Below the pieces are notes generated by a model, which saw nothing but the letters and a program-made list of their open reading frames with translations, was not told where the DNA came from and made no database searches. This document shows, piece after piece, positions 33,292-44,150 of a DNA stretch of 60,000 bases (position 1 is its first letter; every line of letters starts with the position of its first letter). The stretch is taken from NCBI GenBank assembly GCA_014529385.2, contig CM043951.1, positions 110,693,469 through 110,753,468 of the forward strand. Direction: 5' to 3'. This DNA is from Adiantum capillus-veneris (lineage: Eukaryota; Streptophyta; Polypodiopsida; Polypodiales; Pteridaceae). The position numbers and the translations under genes were made by a program.

Positions 33292-33783
33292 CTAGAGCTT
33301 TGTTCGCGGTTCTTGAAACTGGACCTGCGAACACATCCTCTCCAGTCCTCCCAAGGCTACATACGCTCTTGTTAGTCTATCTCTGATGCTCTCCTCAGTG
33401 AAAACACCGGGCCACTGAAGACTACCCCAAGATAAGTCTATGCATCTGAGTACTCCACAGTCTCCTGGCCATACGTAAAATGTGGGTGCTGACCTCCTGA
33501 CCCACTGTGGTGTCGTGTTGGACACCATAACCTTGGTTTTCCCCAGGTTGACAGACAATCCACTGTGACGAGCAAATGGATGCAAAGCATCTAAATGACG
33601 TTGCATCCCCTCTGGAGAGTGAGAAATCAACACAATATCATCAACATATAGTAACAAGGTAATCCATGTCCCTACTAGCTGAGCCCCTTTGTCTCCCTGA
33701 CGCTCTACATAGTCTGAAAACTCATCCACATACATCCCAAAAAGAGTCAGAGATAGGGGGCATCCCTGCTTCACTCCAATAGT
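33292..33783 (-). pseudogene. LINE RT, catalytic part
   Basis: It reads TIGVKQGCPLSLTLFGMYVD (RT motif B) and LLLYVDDIVLIS (catalytic YVDD), then GLSVNLGKTKVMV (motif D region). It is the direct continuation of the RT part at 34840-35655, from which it is separated by the solo LTR. The upstream residues of the open frame (SKVQHSLPL) come from the LTR and are not LINE sequence. Confidence 0.92.
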
Positions 33784-34834
33784 TGTAAGGTGTAGTGGAA
33801 GTGAATGTTGAACTTTGCTCAAGATGAGTGCTCCGAACTGTTCTCAAGGGTTCCGTTTACTTACGGAAGGGAGAGCCTTCCGTTCCTTTAGTGAGAGAGT
33901 GGAAATGATCACAAACAAAGTGGCATAACACTGTGAATGAAGGTGCTGAGACTGAGAGATAGAGAGAGAAGAATACGACACCAGAATGTTGTCAAACCCT
34001 CCTCCGAATGCCCCACTCTTTATGGCGAGAGCGGTCTACTATTGATTGCACAAATCTCTACAATGCTTTGGACTTGTCGACATCGTGGACGACGATGAGG
34101 ACGATGACGAGACGGGCTGAAATCTGAAAATGCCAAGACTGAAATCTGCAAATCTTTATTTGCTGAATTCTGCCTCTATGTCGATGACGACGGCGATGAC
34201 GACGATGCAACGACGACGCCTGTCGCGACGAATCTGCAAAAACGCGAGGGTGCTCTGCAAATTCAAAAACGCTAGGGTTGATTTGTGTCCTGCTGCAAAA
34301 ACGCTAATGATTTGAGGAGTCTTGCTGTCGCTAGGCTGCTGCAAATGCAAAACGCTGGGCTGATCTGCAAACTGAAGAAAACGCTGTTCTTGGCTGAAAA
34401 CGCTAAGTCATCCGCCCGGGGGGGGGGGGGGGGGGGGGGGGGTCTTGCAGAGAAGGTGCATTGTGGATGTCAGGTCCTTGCTGCCTCTTCTGCTAGAAAG
34501 TACTAGCGCTAGGTTTCTTATGTACTTGCTTATCAAAATTGCCCTACCTAGTTTCCCAACAAAAGTCACTTGAAAATAATAAGAGAAAATTGGCTAAAAT
34601 AGGGAAAATAGATCTATGCACTGTAAAAATGCTCCTGATGGGTTTTGAAGGAAATTTGATGATCATGCTGTGTGCAACCAAAGGATATGCATCTACTCTA
34701 AGTGCTTGGACATGCACGGTCTGCGAACAGACTTACAAAAGTGCCAGAACACTTCCTAAGCTACTGAACTGAACTGAACCCTAGTCATGAAGTAGCTTGT
34801 CCACGTACACATAGGGCTAGATGTGCACGTGACA
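33784..34834 (-). repeat. Solo LTR (family 1) inserted in LINE RT
   Basis: It has the same end sequences as the LTRs of the full-length element at 38333-42063 (left end TGTAAGGTG, right end CACGTGACA on the plus strand). The 5-bp target duplication ATAGT lies at 33779-33783 and 34835-34839. It contains a G25 run (34418-34442) and a degenerate series of CTGCAAA and AACGCTA words. Its length is 1051 bp. A solo LTR forms by recombination between the two LTRs of an element. Confidence 0.96.
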
Positions 34835-35655
34835 ATAGTGGAGTGGACCATGTCAGACATTCCCTCTGTAGTGCGTACCCGCCCCATCATCGTCCTGTAT
34901 AAAGCCAGAATTCCCCATATCAGCTCTATAGGCTCACCCATGTCCTGTAGTTTGTGTATAAGTCTGGCTCTCGGCACTGTGTCAAAAGCTTTGCGGAAAT
35001 CCACAAAGCTACAATAGATTCTCTTGCCATGGTGTCTGCCCTCCTCAATAATAGCTCTAAGTGTCAGAATCTGCTCAAGAGGGGAGAAACCTCTCCTAAA
35101 TCCTGCTGGCCTTGGTGCTCGTACGCCCTCTCGCTCTGCCCATCTACTCAGCTCCTGCTCAAGAACGGATGCGTACAACCTAGCTAATGTGTGACCAACC
35201 ATGATGGTGCCATCATTCCCGGGAATCATGGGATCTCCTGACTTGAAAATAGGCACAATCGTAGACATACTCCAAGTCTCCGGGAAGCCTTCATACATGG
35301 TTCGATTAAACATCATAGCAAGGAGCTCTGCAAGCATATCTCTGGCATGGATGAAATGCTCTGCTACCAGACCATCATGATCATGTGCTCTCCTTGTCTT
35401 CATCCTGTCAATGGCTTTCCTTACCCTCTCGGCAATAAAGAAAGAACATGTCTCCGGGCATGTCTCTAGTGGGTCCGGCAAAGGTGGTTGACCTGATGCT
35501 GTATGGAGAGATGTGGCATATTCCCCCGAGGTGACCGCTGGTGGTGGTGAATGCTCGTGGAATAGCCTCCATGCTTCGCTTGAGTCTTGACTCATAAATA
35601 GCTGATACAGATCCCACTGTAGCTGAAATAGATAAGCCCTTTTCTTTCGTCGCAC
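34835..35655 (-). pseudogene. LINE RT, N-terminal part
   Basis: It reads from MRRKKRAYLFQLQWDLYQLF through CSFFIAERVRKAIDRMKTRR and WSMSTIVPIFKSGDP to YCSFVDFRKAFDTVPRARL (RT motif A with its Asp). This is the standard opening of an L1-type RT. Only the final codons near 34835 are cut by the LTR insertion. The frame is open for nearly 300 codons, so this part is well preserved. Confidence 0.93.
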
Positions 35656-36793
35656 TAGGTGGCGAAAGATAATCTGTGAAGTCGTCTATGTGTGGTAATA
35701 CCCATGAGCACTTCCCTCTGTAATTTGATCCTCGTTTCTCTACACTCCTCGTCATACCAACTGTTCTAGTGCATGCTCCGAGATGGTCTCCGTGTAGGCT
35801 GGCTGTGGGGGTATGCCTTTGATGCAGCATCATGGAGTGTCTTTGTCAGTATCTGAGTGAGTTCAACTAGTGGCCGTCCTAGCTCCTGAGTGCATAGCTG
35901 TCTGTATATCTCATCCATATACACAGAATGTGTCACCCTCATGAAGGTATACCGAGTGTGCGTGGGGACCTCTCCTAATGGAGCTATGCTGAACTGAAAC
36001 GCCAGGGTGAAAGACAAGATAGCATGATTAACTGCTACTTCAACTGGCCTATTGCCCACCATGAAATCCTGAAAGAATGGAATAACCCCTGCCTGGGCCA
36101 TAACATAATCCACTGTGCTAGCACCATGTCGGTGTGGAAAGCAAGTAAAACCTCCAGCTATCGAAAATCTTTATAGGCCATTCAAAATGGCCAATCTATG
36201 TGCAATTCCCATATCTATCAAGTATTTGCCATAGTGTACTCATCTTGTGATAGTCTGGATAGGCCCATCTCTGTAACGTCCAGCTCCCCAAGCATCTCCT
36301 CGGAAGTATCATAAAATATTGTCTGGTGATGGGCAGTCCTAGCAGTGAAGTCCCCTAGTATGATAATGTCGCTAGCCTTGGAAAACTCCCATATGTCTTT
36401 ATCCAGAATAGTAAAGGGGGACTGTCCTCTAGGTGATGCATATACTGAGGTACTAGGTGGAAAGTAACAGATAACAATGTAGAGGTATCTGCCCGTCTCT
36501 GCCCTGAGCCTTACCCACATGTACCTAGCCTGTTCATCCTTGCGTGCTATATATATCAATGGCTGCAACTCCTCCTTGAATAGAACTGCCACTCCCCCTG
36601 AGCCCCGTCCTCAATGTTCCGATCTGGTCTCTTGTTTGCAGGCTGTCTCCCATCTATTTCCGCTCACCTGTGGCATGGATTGCCCAGGGGCGTGATGGGT
36701 CTCAGAGTAGAAAATGATGTCTCTCCCTGTGAAACTATCCTCAAAGGCACCTACATCAAGACGGAGTGACCCATTACAATTCCAAGTTGCCAT
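35656..36793 (-). pseudogene. LINE APE-type endonuclease
   Basis: The domain nicks target DNA to start insertion. It begins MATWNCNGSL with YSETHHAPG at about residues 31-39, is broken near 36600, continues with LIYIARKDEQARYMWVRLRA and SDIIILGDFTAR (the GDFNAR-type motif with Thr for Asn), and ends with DYVMAQAG and VNHAILSF (the S-D-H end motif, here N-H-A). The breaks at 36600 and 36115-36215 and the altered active-site residues suggest it no longer works. Confidence 0.87.
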
Positions 36794-36823
36794 CTTTAGT
36801 GTGGTCCCATAGGTCTTGCACCG

Positions 36824-37378
36824 TCATGCGGAGCGTCGCTCCAATATCACCACCCTTCCATCCTTGTAAAAAGCAATCTTCCCTTTCTCCCTTGCTGCTC
36901 TAATTTTCGGCATTACTTCTTGCATATGAGCAATCTGAGAGAGGGTGAGGTCATCTCCAAGAAAGATGCCATTCTTCTTTAGAGTCGGTCTCTTCTTCAA
37001 GAAATCCTTCGCTTCCATGGAGGGGAAACGGAGGATGAGTGCCCTTTCTTTCGAGGTTTTTCCGTTGCTCCCATTTTTCTTATTGCCCACTCTCCAAGCC
37101 CTCATATGTGTCTGCTCGTTAACCCCCACCAGAGTCATGAGTTCTTTCACCTCTTCATCCACATTATCTTGGTCTCTGAGGCCACATATACTTACGTCTA
37201 AGGCCTGCACACGTCTCCTTTGCTCCTCTTCTAGTGTTAAGTTAATGATGGTTGGTGTGGGGTTGGGGGTGGGGGTTATTTCCTTGACCTTTCCTTTCTT
37301 GACAATCTCGATCCATTTTTTTGCCTTTTTTGCTTTTTGTTGGGTCTTCATGATGACATCTACCCACAAGGTTGTCAT
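36824..37378 (-). CDS. LINE ORF1 protein, RNA-binding part
   Basis: This 184-codon ORF resembles L1-type ORF1 proteins: a Lys-rich N-terminus (QQKAKKAKKWIEIVKKGKVK), an RRM-like core (VQALDVSICGLRD, then ALILRFPSMEAKDFLKK), and a C-terminal segment GIFLGDDLTLSQ with RAAREKGKIAFYKDGRVVI. ORF1 proteins coat LINE RNA and act as chaperones. It lies 30 bp upstream of ORF2 on the same strand. The coiled-coil part is in the next entry, out of frame. Whether a start here is used is unclear. Confidence 0.75.
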   Translation of the reverse strand: MTTLWVDVIMKTQQKAKKAKKWIEIVKKGKVKEITPTPNPTPTIINLTLEEEQRRRVQALDVSICGLRDQDNVDEEVKELMTLVGVNEQTHMRAWRVGNKKNGSNGKTSKERALILRFPSMEAKDFLKKRPTLKKNGIFLGDDLTLSQIAHMQEVMPKIRAAREKGKIAFYKDGRVVILERRSA

Positions 37379-37442
37379 TTCTTTTTATTGCTCCTCACCT
37401 TCTTTGATGGCCCGCACTTGTTCTTTAATCTGGTTAAGCTCT

Positions 37443-37733
37443 TCAATTATCGAGGGTTGAAGCTCTCCATCTTTGAGGACGTAATGCGATCGCACCTCTG
37501 CAAGCTCTTTCTTGAGTAGTGCGATTTCCTCTTCTTTGGGCCTTCACACGATCCTCAAGTGTATGTATCGTGCTTTCCTGTGCTGCCACGCACTCGTCGA
37601 GTGCGTTAATAGTACCTAGGAGGTGGCGATTGATCTTGTTGATAGACTCACTCGTTTCTTCTTTGCATTTTTGAATGGCATCCTCCATAGGGTCATCCTT
37701 GCCATTTTGTTTCCTCATGACTGAAGGCCGCAA
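37443..37733 (-). pseudogene. LINE ORF1 N-terminal coiled-coil part
   Basis: The 96-codon frame contains CKEETSESINKINRHLLGT and ESTIHTLEDRVKAQRR, with Ile/Leu spacing of a coiled coil, which in ORF1 proteins drives trimer formation. It lies immediately upstream of the RNA-binding part but in a different frame, so ORF1 is broken around 37380-37540. Confidence 0.7.
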
Positions 37734-38061
37734 GGGGGAGGGGGGATCACCTAGGTATCCACCTTTTTTTTCCCTCCCCTCTACGCGCGTAGGTTTTCTC
37801 TCTCTACGCGTGCAGTTCTTTTTTTTTAATAAATTTTATTTTATATTTCTCTCTCTACGCTCGCAAATTGTCTCTCTCTCTACGCTTTCTCTCTCTACAT
37901 TTTGCATTTCTCTCTCTACGTATTGGTAGCTTACTCTCGCTCTGCTCGAAAACTCTCGACTCTCTCTTTCTCTCTCTACGCAACGGGGGGGGGGGGGGCA
38001 GGGTAGCCTGAGGTAGCGAGAGAGCTGGGGCAAAGAGCGGGGAGAGCGCGAGGCAGCAGAG

Positions 38062-38062
<1 letters not shown>

Positions 38063-38095
<33 letters not shown>
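38063..38095. repeat. G33 homopolymer
   Basis: Longest G run on the plus strand of this window, in the LINE 5' leader; a further G14 lies at 37985-37998. Confidence 0.95.
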
Positions 38096-38097
<2 letters not shown>

Positions 38098-38224
38098 TGC
38101 AGAGGGGGAAGAGCGCGGTGCAGCAGGGCAGCGGGTAGCGGGTAGCGGGAGTGCGAGGCAGAGCAGAGCAGGGCAGGGCAGCGGGAGCACGAGGAAGCGG
38201 GAGCAGGGCAGGGCAAGCGGGAGC

Positions 38225-38227
<3 letters not shown>

Positions 38228-38286
<59 letters not shown>
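38228..38286. repeat. (GA)n microsatellite, probable LINE 3' tail
   Basis: About 29 GA units. The sequence at once to the right (38287-38332) resembles the 3' end of the LINE at 31885-31935, which suggests the tract is the tail of a second minus-strand LINE copy. Confidence 0.7.
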
Positions 38287-38289
<3 letters not shown>

Positions 38290-38332
38290 ATCGTCCATGG
38301 AGGTCAGATATGACCCTTGGGACCAAAACAAA

Positions 38333-39233
38333 TGTAAGGTGCAGCGGAAGTGAATGTTGAACTTTGCTCAAGATGAGTGCTCTGAGCTGTGCTAAAGGGT
38401 TCCTTTTACTTACGGAAGGGAGAGCCTTCCGTTCCTTTAGTGAGACAGTGCAATGGACACAAACAAAGTGGTGAACACTGTGAATGAAGGTGCCGAGACT
38501 GAGAGATAGAGAGAGAAGAATACGACACCAGAATGTTGTCAAACCCTCCTCCGAAGGCCCCACTCTCTATGGCGAGAGTGGTCTACTATTGATTGCTCAA
38601 AACTCTACAATGCTTTGGACTTGCCGACGATGTCGACGATGTCGACGATGAGACGGGCTGAAATTTGAAAACGCTAATGGCTGAAATGTGCAAATCTTTA
38701 TTTGCTGAATTTTGACTCTATGTCGATGATGACGATGCAATGACGACGTGCATTCTGCTGTTCTGCTACTACCGGATCGCTGCAAGTGCAAAACGCTGGG
38801 TTGATTCTGCTCTTGAAGAAAACACTAGGCTTCTTCTAGGGGGGTCTTGCTTGAGAAGGTGCATTGTGGATGTCAGGTCCCTGCTGCCTCTTCTGCCAAA
38901 AAGTGCTAGCGCCAGGTTTCTTATGTACTTGCTTATCAAAATTGCCCTACCCAGTTTCCCAACAAAAGTCACTTAAAAATAATAAGTGAAAATTGGCTAA
39001 AATAGGGAAAATAGGTCTATGCACTGTAAAAATGCCCTTGATGGGTTTTGATTGAAATCCGATGATCATGCTGTGTGCAACCAGAGGATATGCATTTAAT
39101 CTAAGTGTCTGGACATGCACAATCTGCAAACAGACTCACAAAAGTGCGAGATCACTTCCTAAGCTTACTGAAGTGAACCCATGTCATGAAGTAGCTTGTC
39201 CACGTACACATAGGGTCAGATGTGCACGTGACA
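38333..39233 (-). repeat. 3' LTR (minus strand), family 1
   Basis: 901 bp; plus-strand ends TGTAAGGTGC and CACGTGACA. It is shorter than its partner, mainly through a missing block (compare 41450-41640). Confidence 0.95.
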
Positions 39234-39246
39234 TCCCCTCCTTTTC
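39234..39246 (-). other. Polypurine tract, family 1 element
   Basis: On the minus strand GAAAAGGAGGGGA lies directly before the 3' LTR. Confidence 0.88.
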
Positions 39247-39990
39247 AAAGTGAGGTACTGGTATTAAACTGTATGGCGTCGAGGGAGATCGCCAACAATG
39301 TCTGGATGAATCCTGGGAAGGACTCTTCGCCGGCCTACTCTGATGCGTGGGTCATGCGATATTTGAACTTCATAAAGGTTTGCAACGCTTGCTTCTTTGG
39401 GCCGCGCCGAAAGCGACACAAAGTCATTTGTGGCTCCTTCAATGCTTCAACTTCGTTTATAGTCATGCATCTACCTTCTTCAAGAATCTCCGAGGATGAA
39501 AATTCTTGAAACCACTTCCAACACAAAAAACTTGAACATACCCATTCCATGTAAAGTGACTGGAAAAATTCTAGTCTTCTTTAAAGACTGTGCATGCAAT
39601 GTAGATGAACATATAGATGGATTGCCAAACCGTTCATCAAACACACTCACACAATGGGGTCGAATCTTGACTTTCTGATCTAAATCTATCAACTGTGGCA
39701 AATCACAATGGAAATGCCGATGCTTTATGCTCAATCCTTCTTGTGCTCTTTCTGATACTGTGTCATGCCAAGGAAGACAGAGAATGTGGATTCCTTGAAT
39801 GCAAACATTTCATGTTTTCATGGGTAATCCGCATACATCTGTGCTCATTCATGAGGGAATCGTGTTTATCGTACAATATGGCATGCCTATGAAAAGGGAT
39901 CACATAAGGACGGTGACTAAAATACACGAAAGCATCACGAATGAAACATTGGAACAATGCGTGCTGACTAATCAATCGAACACATAATAC

Positions 39991-40540
39991 TTATTGTTGG
40001 GGTTCTTTGGAACTCAATTCGAGAGCCAAGATCGGCTCTTCGTGATCTATCGAATCTGCAATGAGGTTAGCTTCACTAGACAAAGTATCAACTAAACCAT
40101 CATCCTTGTGAACAATCACATCTTTATCTTGCAATTCATCTTGCTCGTGAATAATCACATCTTGATCATGCAAATCATCATGCTTATCATCTCTCTTATC
40201 ATTATTATGCAAATCATGTGAGTCGCGCTTTGAAAAAGAAGAGACTGAGAGAGTCTCCTTCTCCTGAATCTCTCTAAGCTGCGCCTGCACATTAGAAAAA
40301 AGTAAGACCAATGCAGCTTTTCTTTCGTTGTGCTCACGCTCTATTTTGGCTCTTCTTTCTTTGTGCTTGCATCCATTTCTGCTTTTCTTTTGCATTCTTG
40401 CTTCACGTTCTAACTTCCTGTCCATCATCATCTTGTCGAAAACCTCCATAAGAGTTGGTGCAATCCTTGGTGTAGATGGAGAAGGGGGAGAGTCAGAAAA
40501 ACCTCATGGTGGGGAAAATTCTTCTTCGCTACTTACATGC
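39991..40540 (-). CDS. Coiled-coil-like ORF of the family 1 element
   Basis: The ORF starts at 40449 (152 codons); the same frame is open further upstream to a stop near 40510 and contains PSPSTPRIAPTLMEVF. The centre (KLEREARMQKKSRN, RRAKIEREHNERKAALVL) is highly charged and helix-prone, followed by Asp/His-rich stretches (HDDLHDQDVIIHEQDE). It has no zinc knuckle and no enzymatic motif. It could be a reduced gag or a host-derived fragment. Two shorter minus-strand ORFs at 39734-39335 are not recognised. Confidence 0.55.
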
Positions 40541-41007
40541 TCATGACCTCCATGCGAAGTATCGATTTTGCTTCGGGTGACGACCATACACTGAAGTCTT
40601 GGGTTCTTAAGTTCACGAGGAACTTGGGTTCTTGTGGGTCTTGGGTTCTTGAGTCTTGAGGTTCTTGAGGTTCTTCTTTAGCTTGCAATCTGTGTTAGAG
40701 AAGGATCTTCTCTTACCGAGCTCTTCTCTTTCCCGCGGGCGCACCCCTTGGCGGCCTTTTGCTCACACCAAGGTTGCTTTTTCCCACCTCACATCGATTG
40801 GTCGGCCGCTAAGTGCACGGTTCGCTCTCATTGAGTGAAAAGAGACACAAGGGGAGGCTGCACAAGCCTTCTTTCTTGGGTTTCCTGTCACTCTTCAAAA
40901 CACGATTAGGAATCGACACGCCCAAGAGGACTTGGGTTACGTGCGACCGCAACAAGCAAAAAAAAATCTTGTGGTTCTTTCCTTGAGTGATGCAGAACAC
41001 TACCAAA

Positions 41008-41019
41008 GCTCTGATACCA
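41008..41019 (-). other. Primer-binding site, family 1 element
   Basis: GCTCTGATACCA on the plus strand is the complement of TGGTATCAGAGC. It identifies the element strand as minus and 41021-42063 as the 5' LTR. Confidence 0.94.
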
Positions 41020-41020
41020 A

Positions 41021-42063
41021 TGTAAGGTGCAACGGAAGTGAATGTTGAACTTTGCTAAAGATGAGTGCTCCGAACTGTGCTCAAGGGTTCCTTTTACTTA
41101 CGGAAGGGAGAGCCTTCCGTTCCTTTAGTGAGAGAGTGCAATGGACACAAACAAAGTGAACACTGTGAATGAAGGTGTTGAGACTGAGAGATAGAGAGAG
41201 AAGAATACGACACGAGAATTTGTTAAACCCTCCTCCAAAGGCCCCACTCTCTATGGCGAGAGTGGTCTACTATTGATTGCACAAAACTCTACAATGCTTT
41301 GGACTTGCCGACGATGTCAACGACGATGAGGACGACAATGAGACGGGCTGAAATCTGAAAACGCTAATGGCTGAAATCTGCAAACCTTTATCTGCTGAAT
41401 TCTGACTCTATGTCGATGACGACGGCGATGACGACGATGCAACGACGACGCGCTGAAAATGCAGATTCTGGAATTGCGTTTTCCGGGCTGAAACTGCCAA
41501 CTACGCTGGATAGGACCGTGCGGCGAGGATCTGCTGTGGGAAGGTGAGATCTGTGAGGTTTGGGAGTTAGACTGCAGAGTCTTGATATTGAAAACTGAAA
41601 ACCGCTGATGCTTCTTGGGGTCTTGTCGCGGAGAATTTGCAAAACGCTAGACTGTCATGCTGATGCAAAAACGCTAGGGCTGAAAGTTATGCAAATGCAA
41701 AAACGCTAGGTATTCTGCTGTTTGTGTTACTGCCGGGTTGCTGCAAGTGCAAAACGCTAGGCTGGTTCTGCTCTTGTTGAGAAGGTGCATTGTGGATGTC
41801 AGGTCCCTGCTGCCTCTTCTGCCAGAAAGTGCTAGCGCTAGGTTTCTTATGTACTTGCTTATCAAAATTGCCCTACCCAGTTTTTCAACAAAAGTCACTT
41901 AAAAATAACAAGTGAAAATTGGCTAAAATAGGGAACATAGGTCTATGCACTGTAAAAATGCTCCTAATGGGTTCTACTAGATCACTTCCTAAGCTAACTG
42001 AACCGAACCCATGTCATGAAGTAGCTTGTCCATGTACACATAGGGTTAGATGTGCACGTGACA
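41021..42063 (-). repeat. 5' LTR (minus strand), family 1
   Basis: 1043 bp, with the same ends as 38333-39233. It shows repeated AAAACGCTAG words at about 41640-41760. Confidence 0.95.
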
Positions 42064-42334
42064 ACAAAACATTACAACACTTTTCTACTCGGTGAAGGCA
42101 ATCGATACATATCAGTTAAGACTGAGAGTCCATCAAAAGGGTAAAAGAAAAGAACAAAAACTAGGGGGGTCCCTTGCGGGGAGAGTCGGCTTAGAGTTTG
42201 AAACTCTTGGATGATGGCTTTACCGCCTTGCTAAATTGCCGATTTACCTTGTTTGCGAGCTTCATGCATCTTCTTGAGTTCGCTTGTTTTAATCTTGAGT
42301 TGATTCAGGTGAGTTCCTCTGCAATCCAAATCTT

Positions 42335-42368
<34 letters not shown>

Positions 42369-42771
42369 TTTTGATTGTTTTATCAAAACTTGCAGGAAAC
42401 GCAAACAGTTTGAGTCTTGCAGTGGTGCTCTGCTTGAAGGTATGCTTCGTTTTTGGCCTGATTTTATTTCAAATTTGCAAGATTAAACATCTTGAGTTTT
42501 TGAATACAAGACATTGTCAAGATCCGACTCTTCTAAACACAAGTACTTAAAGGCTTGTGTATACTTTTTTCTCATTTGTCTCCAGAAGTTTGTGCCTTTA
42601 CTCGTGTGTACTTGTGTGGGTGTGTATGTATAGCTAGATAGGAGATAGTTTTGCATCCATCATGATCATTTTTCTTAAGCGCGTGTTCGTGTCCCGAATG
42701 GAGCTAGTTAAACAAACACACACCCACACACACACACTCTTTTTTTTTTGTAAATCGATTTGATTAATTTA
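42064..42771. other. Noncoding DNA, possible LINE 3' region
   Basis: No ORF is visible. The left part may be the interrupted 3' end of a second LINE (see 38228-38286). A (GA)n tract lies at 42337-42365 and (CA)-rich sequence at 42714-42737. Confidence 0.5.
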
Positions 42772-43730
42772 CTAGTGGGAAACCTCAAAGCGAGGAAAAT
42801 CCACCGAAAGGGTAATGTACAAGGGGAAGAACGCAGAACTACTCAGCTGTACAGAGTAGCTAGAAACATTCATAGGAAAGCCGATGCATCTCTGCGGTGA
42901 TATCACCAACTTCAAAAGCAAACCGTAACGATTGCCTAAGGGAAAGCTTGAAGAGTGGGAACGGGTCTGCATGAGTACGACGAAACATGTAAGCATTACG
43001 CTGACGCCACAGGGTCCAATAAGCCCAGTATCTGACCCACATAAAGAAGACCGCAAAACGCTGTAGTGTTGGTGAGAAAATGCCAAATGCTCAGAACCTT
43101 TTGTGAAAAACAACCCTAGGAAAGCAGAGCCGCATACAGGCAGATACACGGCGAAGGAAGTCTCTAGTAATGCAACAATCCCACAACAAGTGGCAAATAT
43201 CCTCTTGTGCTGTGGAGCAACGGACGCAAGAGGAGGGGCGAATATGACGCGCCCTAAGAAAAGTGCCAACAGGAATTACTCAAAGCAAACAGCGTCAAAG
43301 AAACAGTCGCTCCTTCAAAGGCAAATGGCTTTTCCCACAAGGCAGAGAGAAGCTTCCTCCACCAGAGATTAGATTTGTGCATGTGCCAAAGGGCATTGCA
43401 ATGATCAGCAAGCCATGATTGTGGTAGCAGAAGAGCATAAATTCGACCCGCAGAAATATCTCTAAAAGGCGTTTCCCAATCAGACATGCGATCACCATCA
43501 GGTAAAGGTGAAACTGGCAAAAAGTCAAGCAACATACTTTGAAGTTCTCTCCAAAACTGACAGTAATGCATGCCCAATCCAAAACAGCGAGCGGTGAAGG
43601 GAAACTCAAAAGTATATCCAGCCTCATCGACTACATCCTCAACCACACGAATGCCACGGCCAGAGAGAAAGTAAGCCCTGGCGAGGGGAGTGGTCGACCA
43701 AAGTAAGAGAAAATGATCGCATCCAATGGA

Positions 43731-43779
<49 letters not shown>

Positions 43780-44150
43780 GCGCGCGCACGCTTGAGTCTG
43801 GCAACCACTCATTGCGGGAAAGCAGCCCCATAGGCCAGCTTACATCAACATTTTGCTGGCCAGAGACCCTTTGCTATGCACACCTTCGAGGCTACCCCCC
43901 TTGCAGCCTCTTTTGGTTAACGTAAAGTGACCAGAATCACTAGCTTCATTAGCTTTTTTCTGGTCCATAAAGGAAGTCTAAATCAGCCTCAAGAGGAAGC
44001 CAATTCTGTTGGCTGCAAAGTTCTGAAGATATTGACCCATAGATCTCAGCAGCAAGACGTCCTAGCAGTTCTCTTCTTTGGCTGCATATTCCATAACATC
44101 AGCCCTTCTGATTTGCAGGGGAATGATCTCGTAGATCCCACTTAAGAGTA
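42772..44150 (-). pseudogene. LINE ORF2 C-terminal fragment C
   Basis: On the minus strand the sequence reads SWPMGLLSRNEWLPDSSV, then a (GT)n tract that interrupts the frame, SDWETPFRDISAGRIYALL, and a zinc-binding domain with CSTAQEDICHLLWDC and RYWAYWTLWRQRNAYMFRR. This is the zf-RVT-type end of plant LINEs. The fragment ends near 42735 in an A-rich tail followed by (GT)n on the minus strand. Frames change at least twice. RT and endonuclease are absent. Confidence 0.78.
43735..43774. repeat. (CA)n microsatellite inside LINE fragment C
   Basis: About 19 CA units followed by GCACGCGCGC. ORFs through it are artefacts. Confidence 0.95.

Larger units (their letters stand above)
31869..38224 (-). 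mobile_element. Nearly full-length LINE (L1-type), minus strand
   Basis: It has ORF1 at 37733-36824, then ORF2 at 36793-32078 with endonuclease, RT and a C-terminal zinc knuckle, and ends in a short (CATTT)n tail. The RT is interrupted by a 1051-bp solo LTR with its ATAGT duplication. The 5' side (37740-38224) is a GC-rich or CT-rich leader with G14 and G33 runs. Without the LTR, ORF2 would be about 3.7 kb, normal for a plant L1. Several stops and frame changes are present. Confidence 0.88.
38333..42063 (-). mobile_element. Full-length non-autonomous LTR element (family 1)
   Basis: It is bounded by LTRs 38333-39233 and 41021-42063 and the target duplication ACAAA (38328-38332 and 42064-42068). 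On the minus strand a PBS for initiator-Met tRNA (complement at 41008-41019) follows the 5' LTR after one base, and a polypurine tract (complement at 39234-39246) precedes the 3' LTR. The internal 1.79 kb carries one coiled-coil-like ORF and no protease, RT, RNase H or integrase. Movement in trans must be assumed. Two solo LTRs of the same family lie elsewhere in the window. Confidence 0.95.

Noticed and set aside
33823-34780. Short ORFs on both strands inside the solo LTR
   Set aside because: They are not shared by the other LTR copies and reflect repeats and the G25 run.
36945-37460. 171-codon plus-strand ORF rich in Phe and Ser
   Set aside because: It is the antisense shadow of LINE ORF1.
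37836-38360. Pro-, Ser- and Leu-rich minus-strand ORFs and an Arg-Glu plus-strand ORF
   Set aside because: Produced by G runs and (GA)n in the LINE leader and not by a gene.
43254-43831. ORFs with Val-Cys repeats
   Set aside because: The repeat is a microsatellite; only the flanking LINE sequence is kept as a feature.
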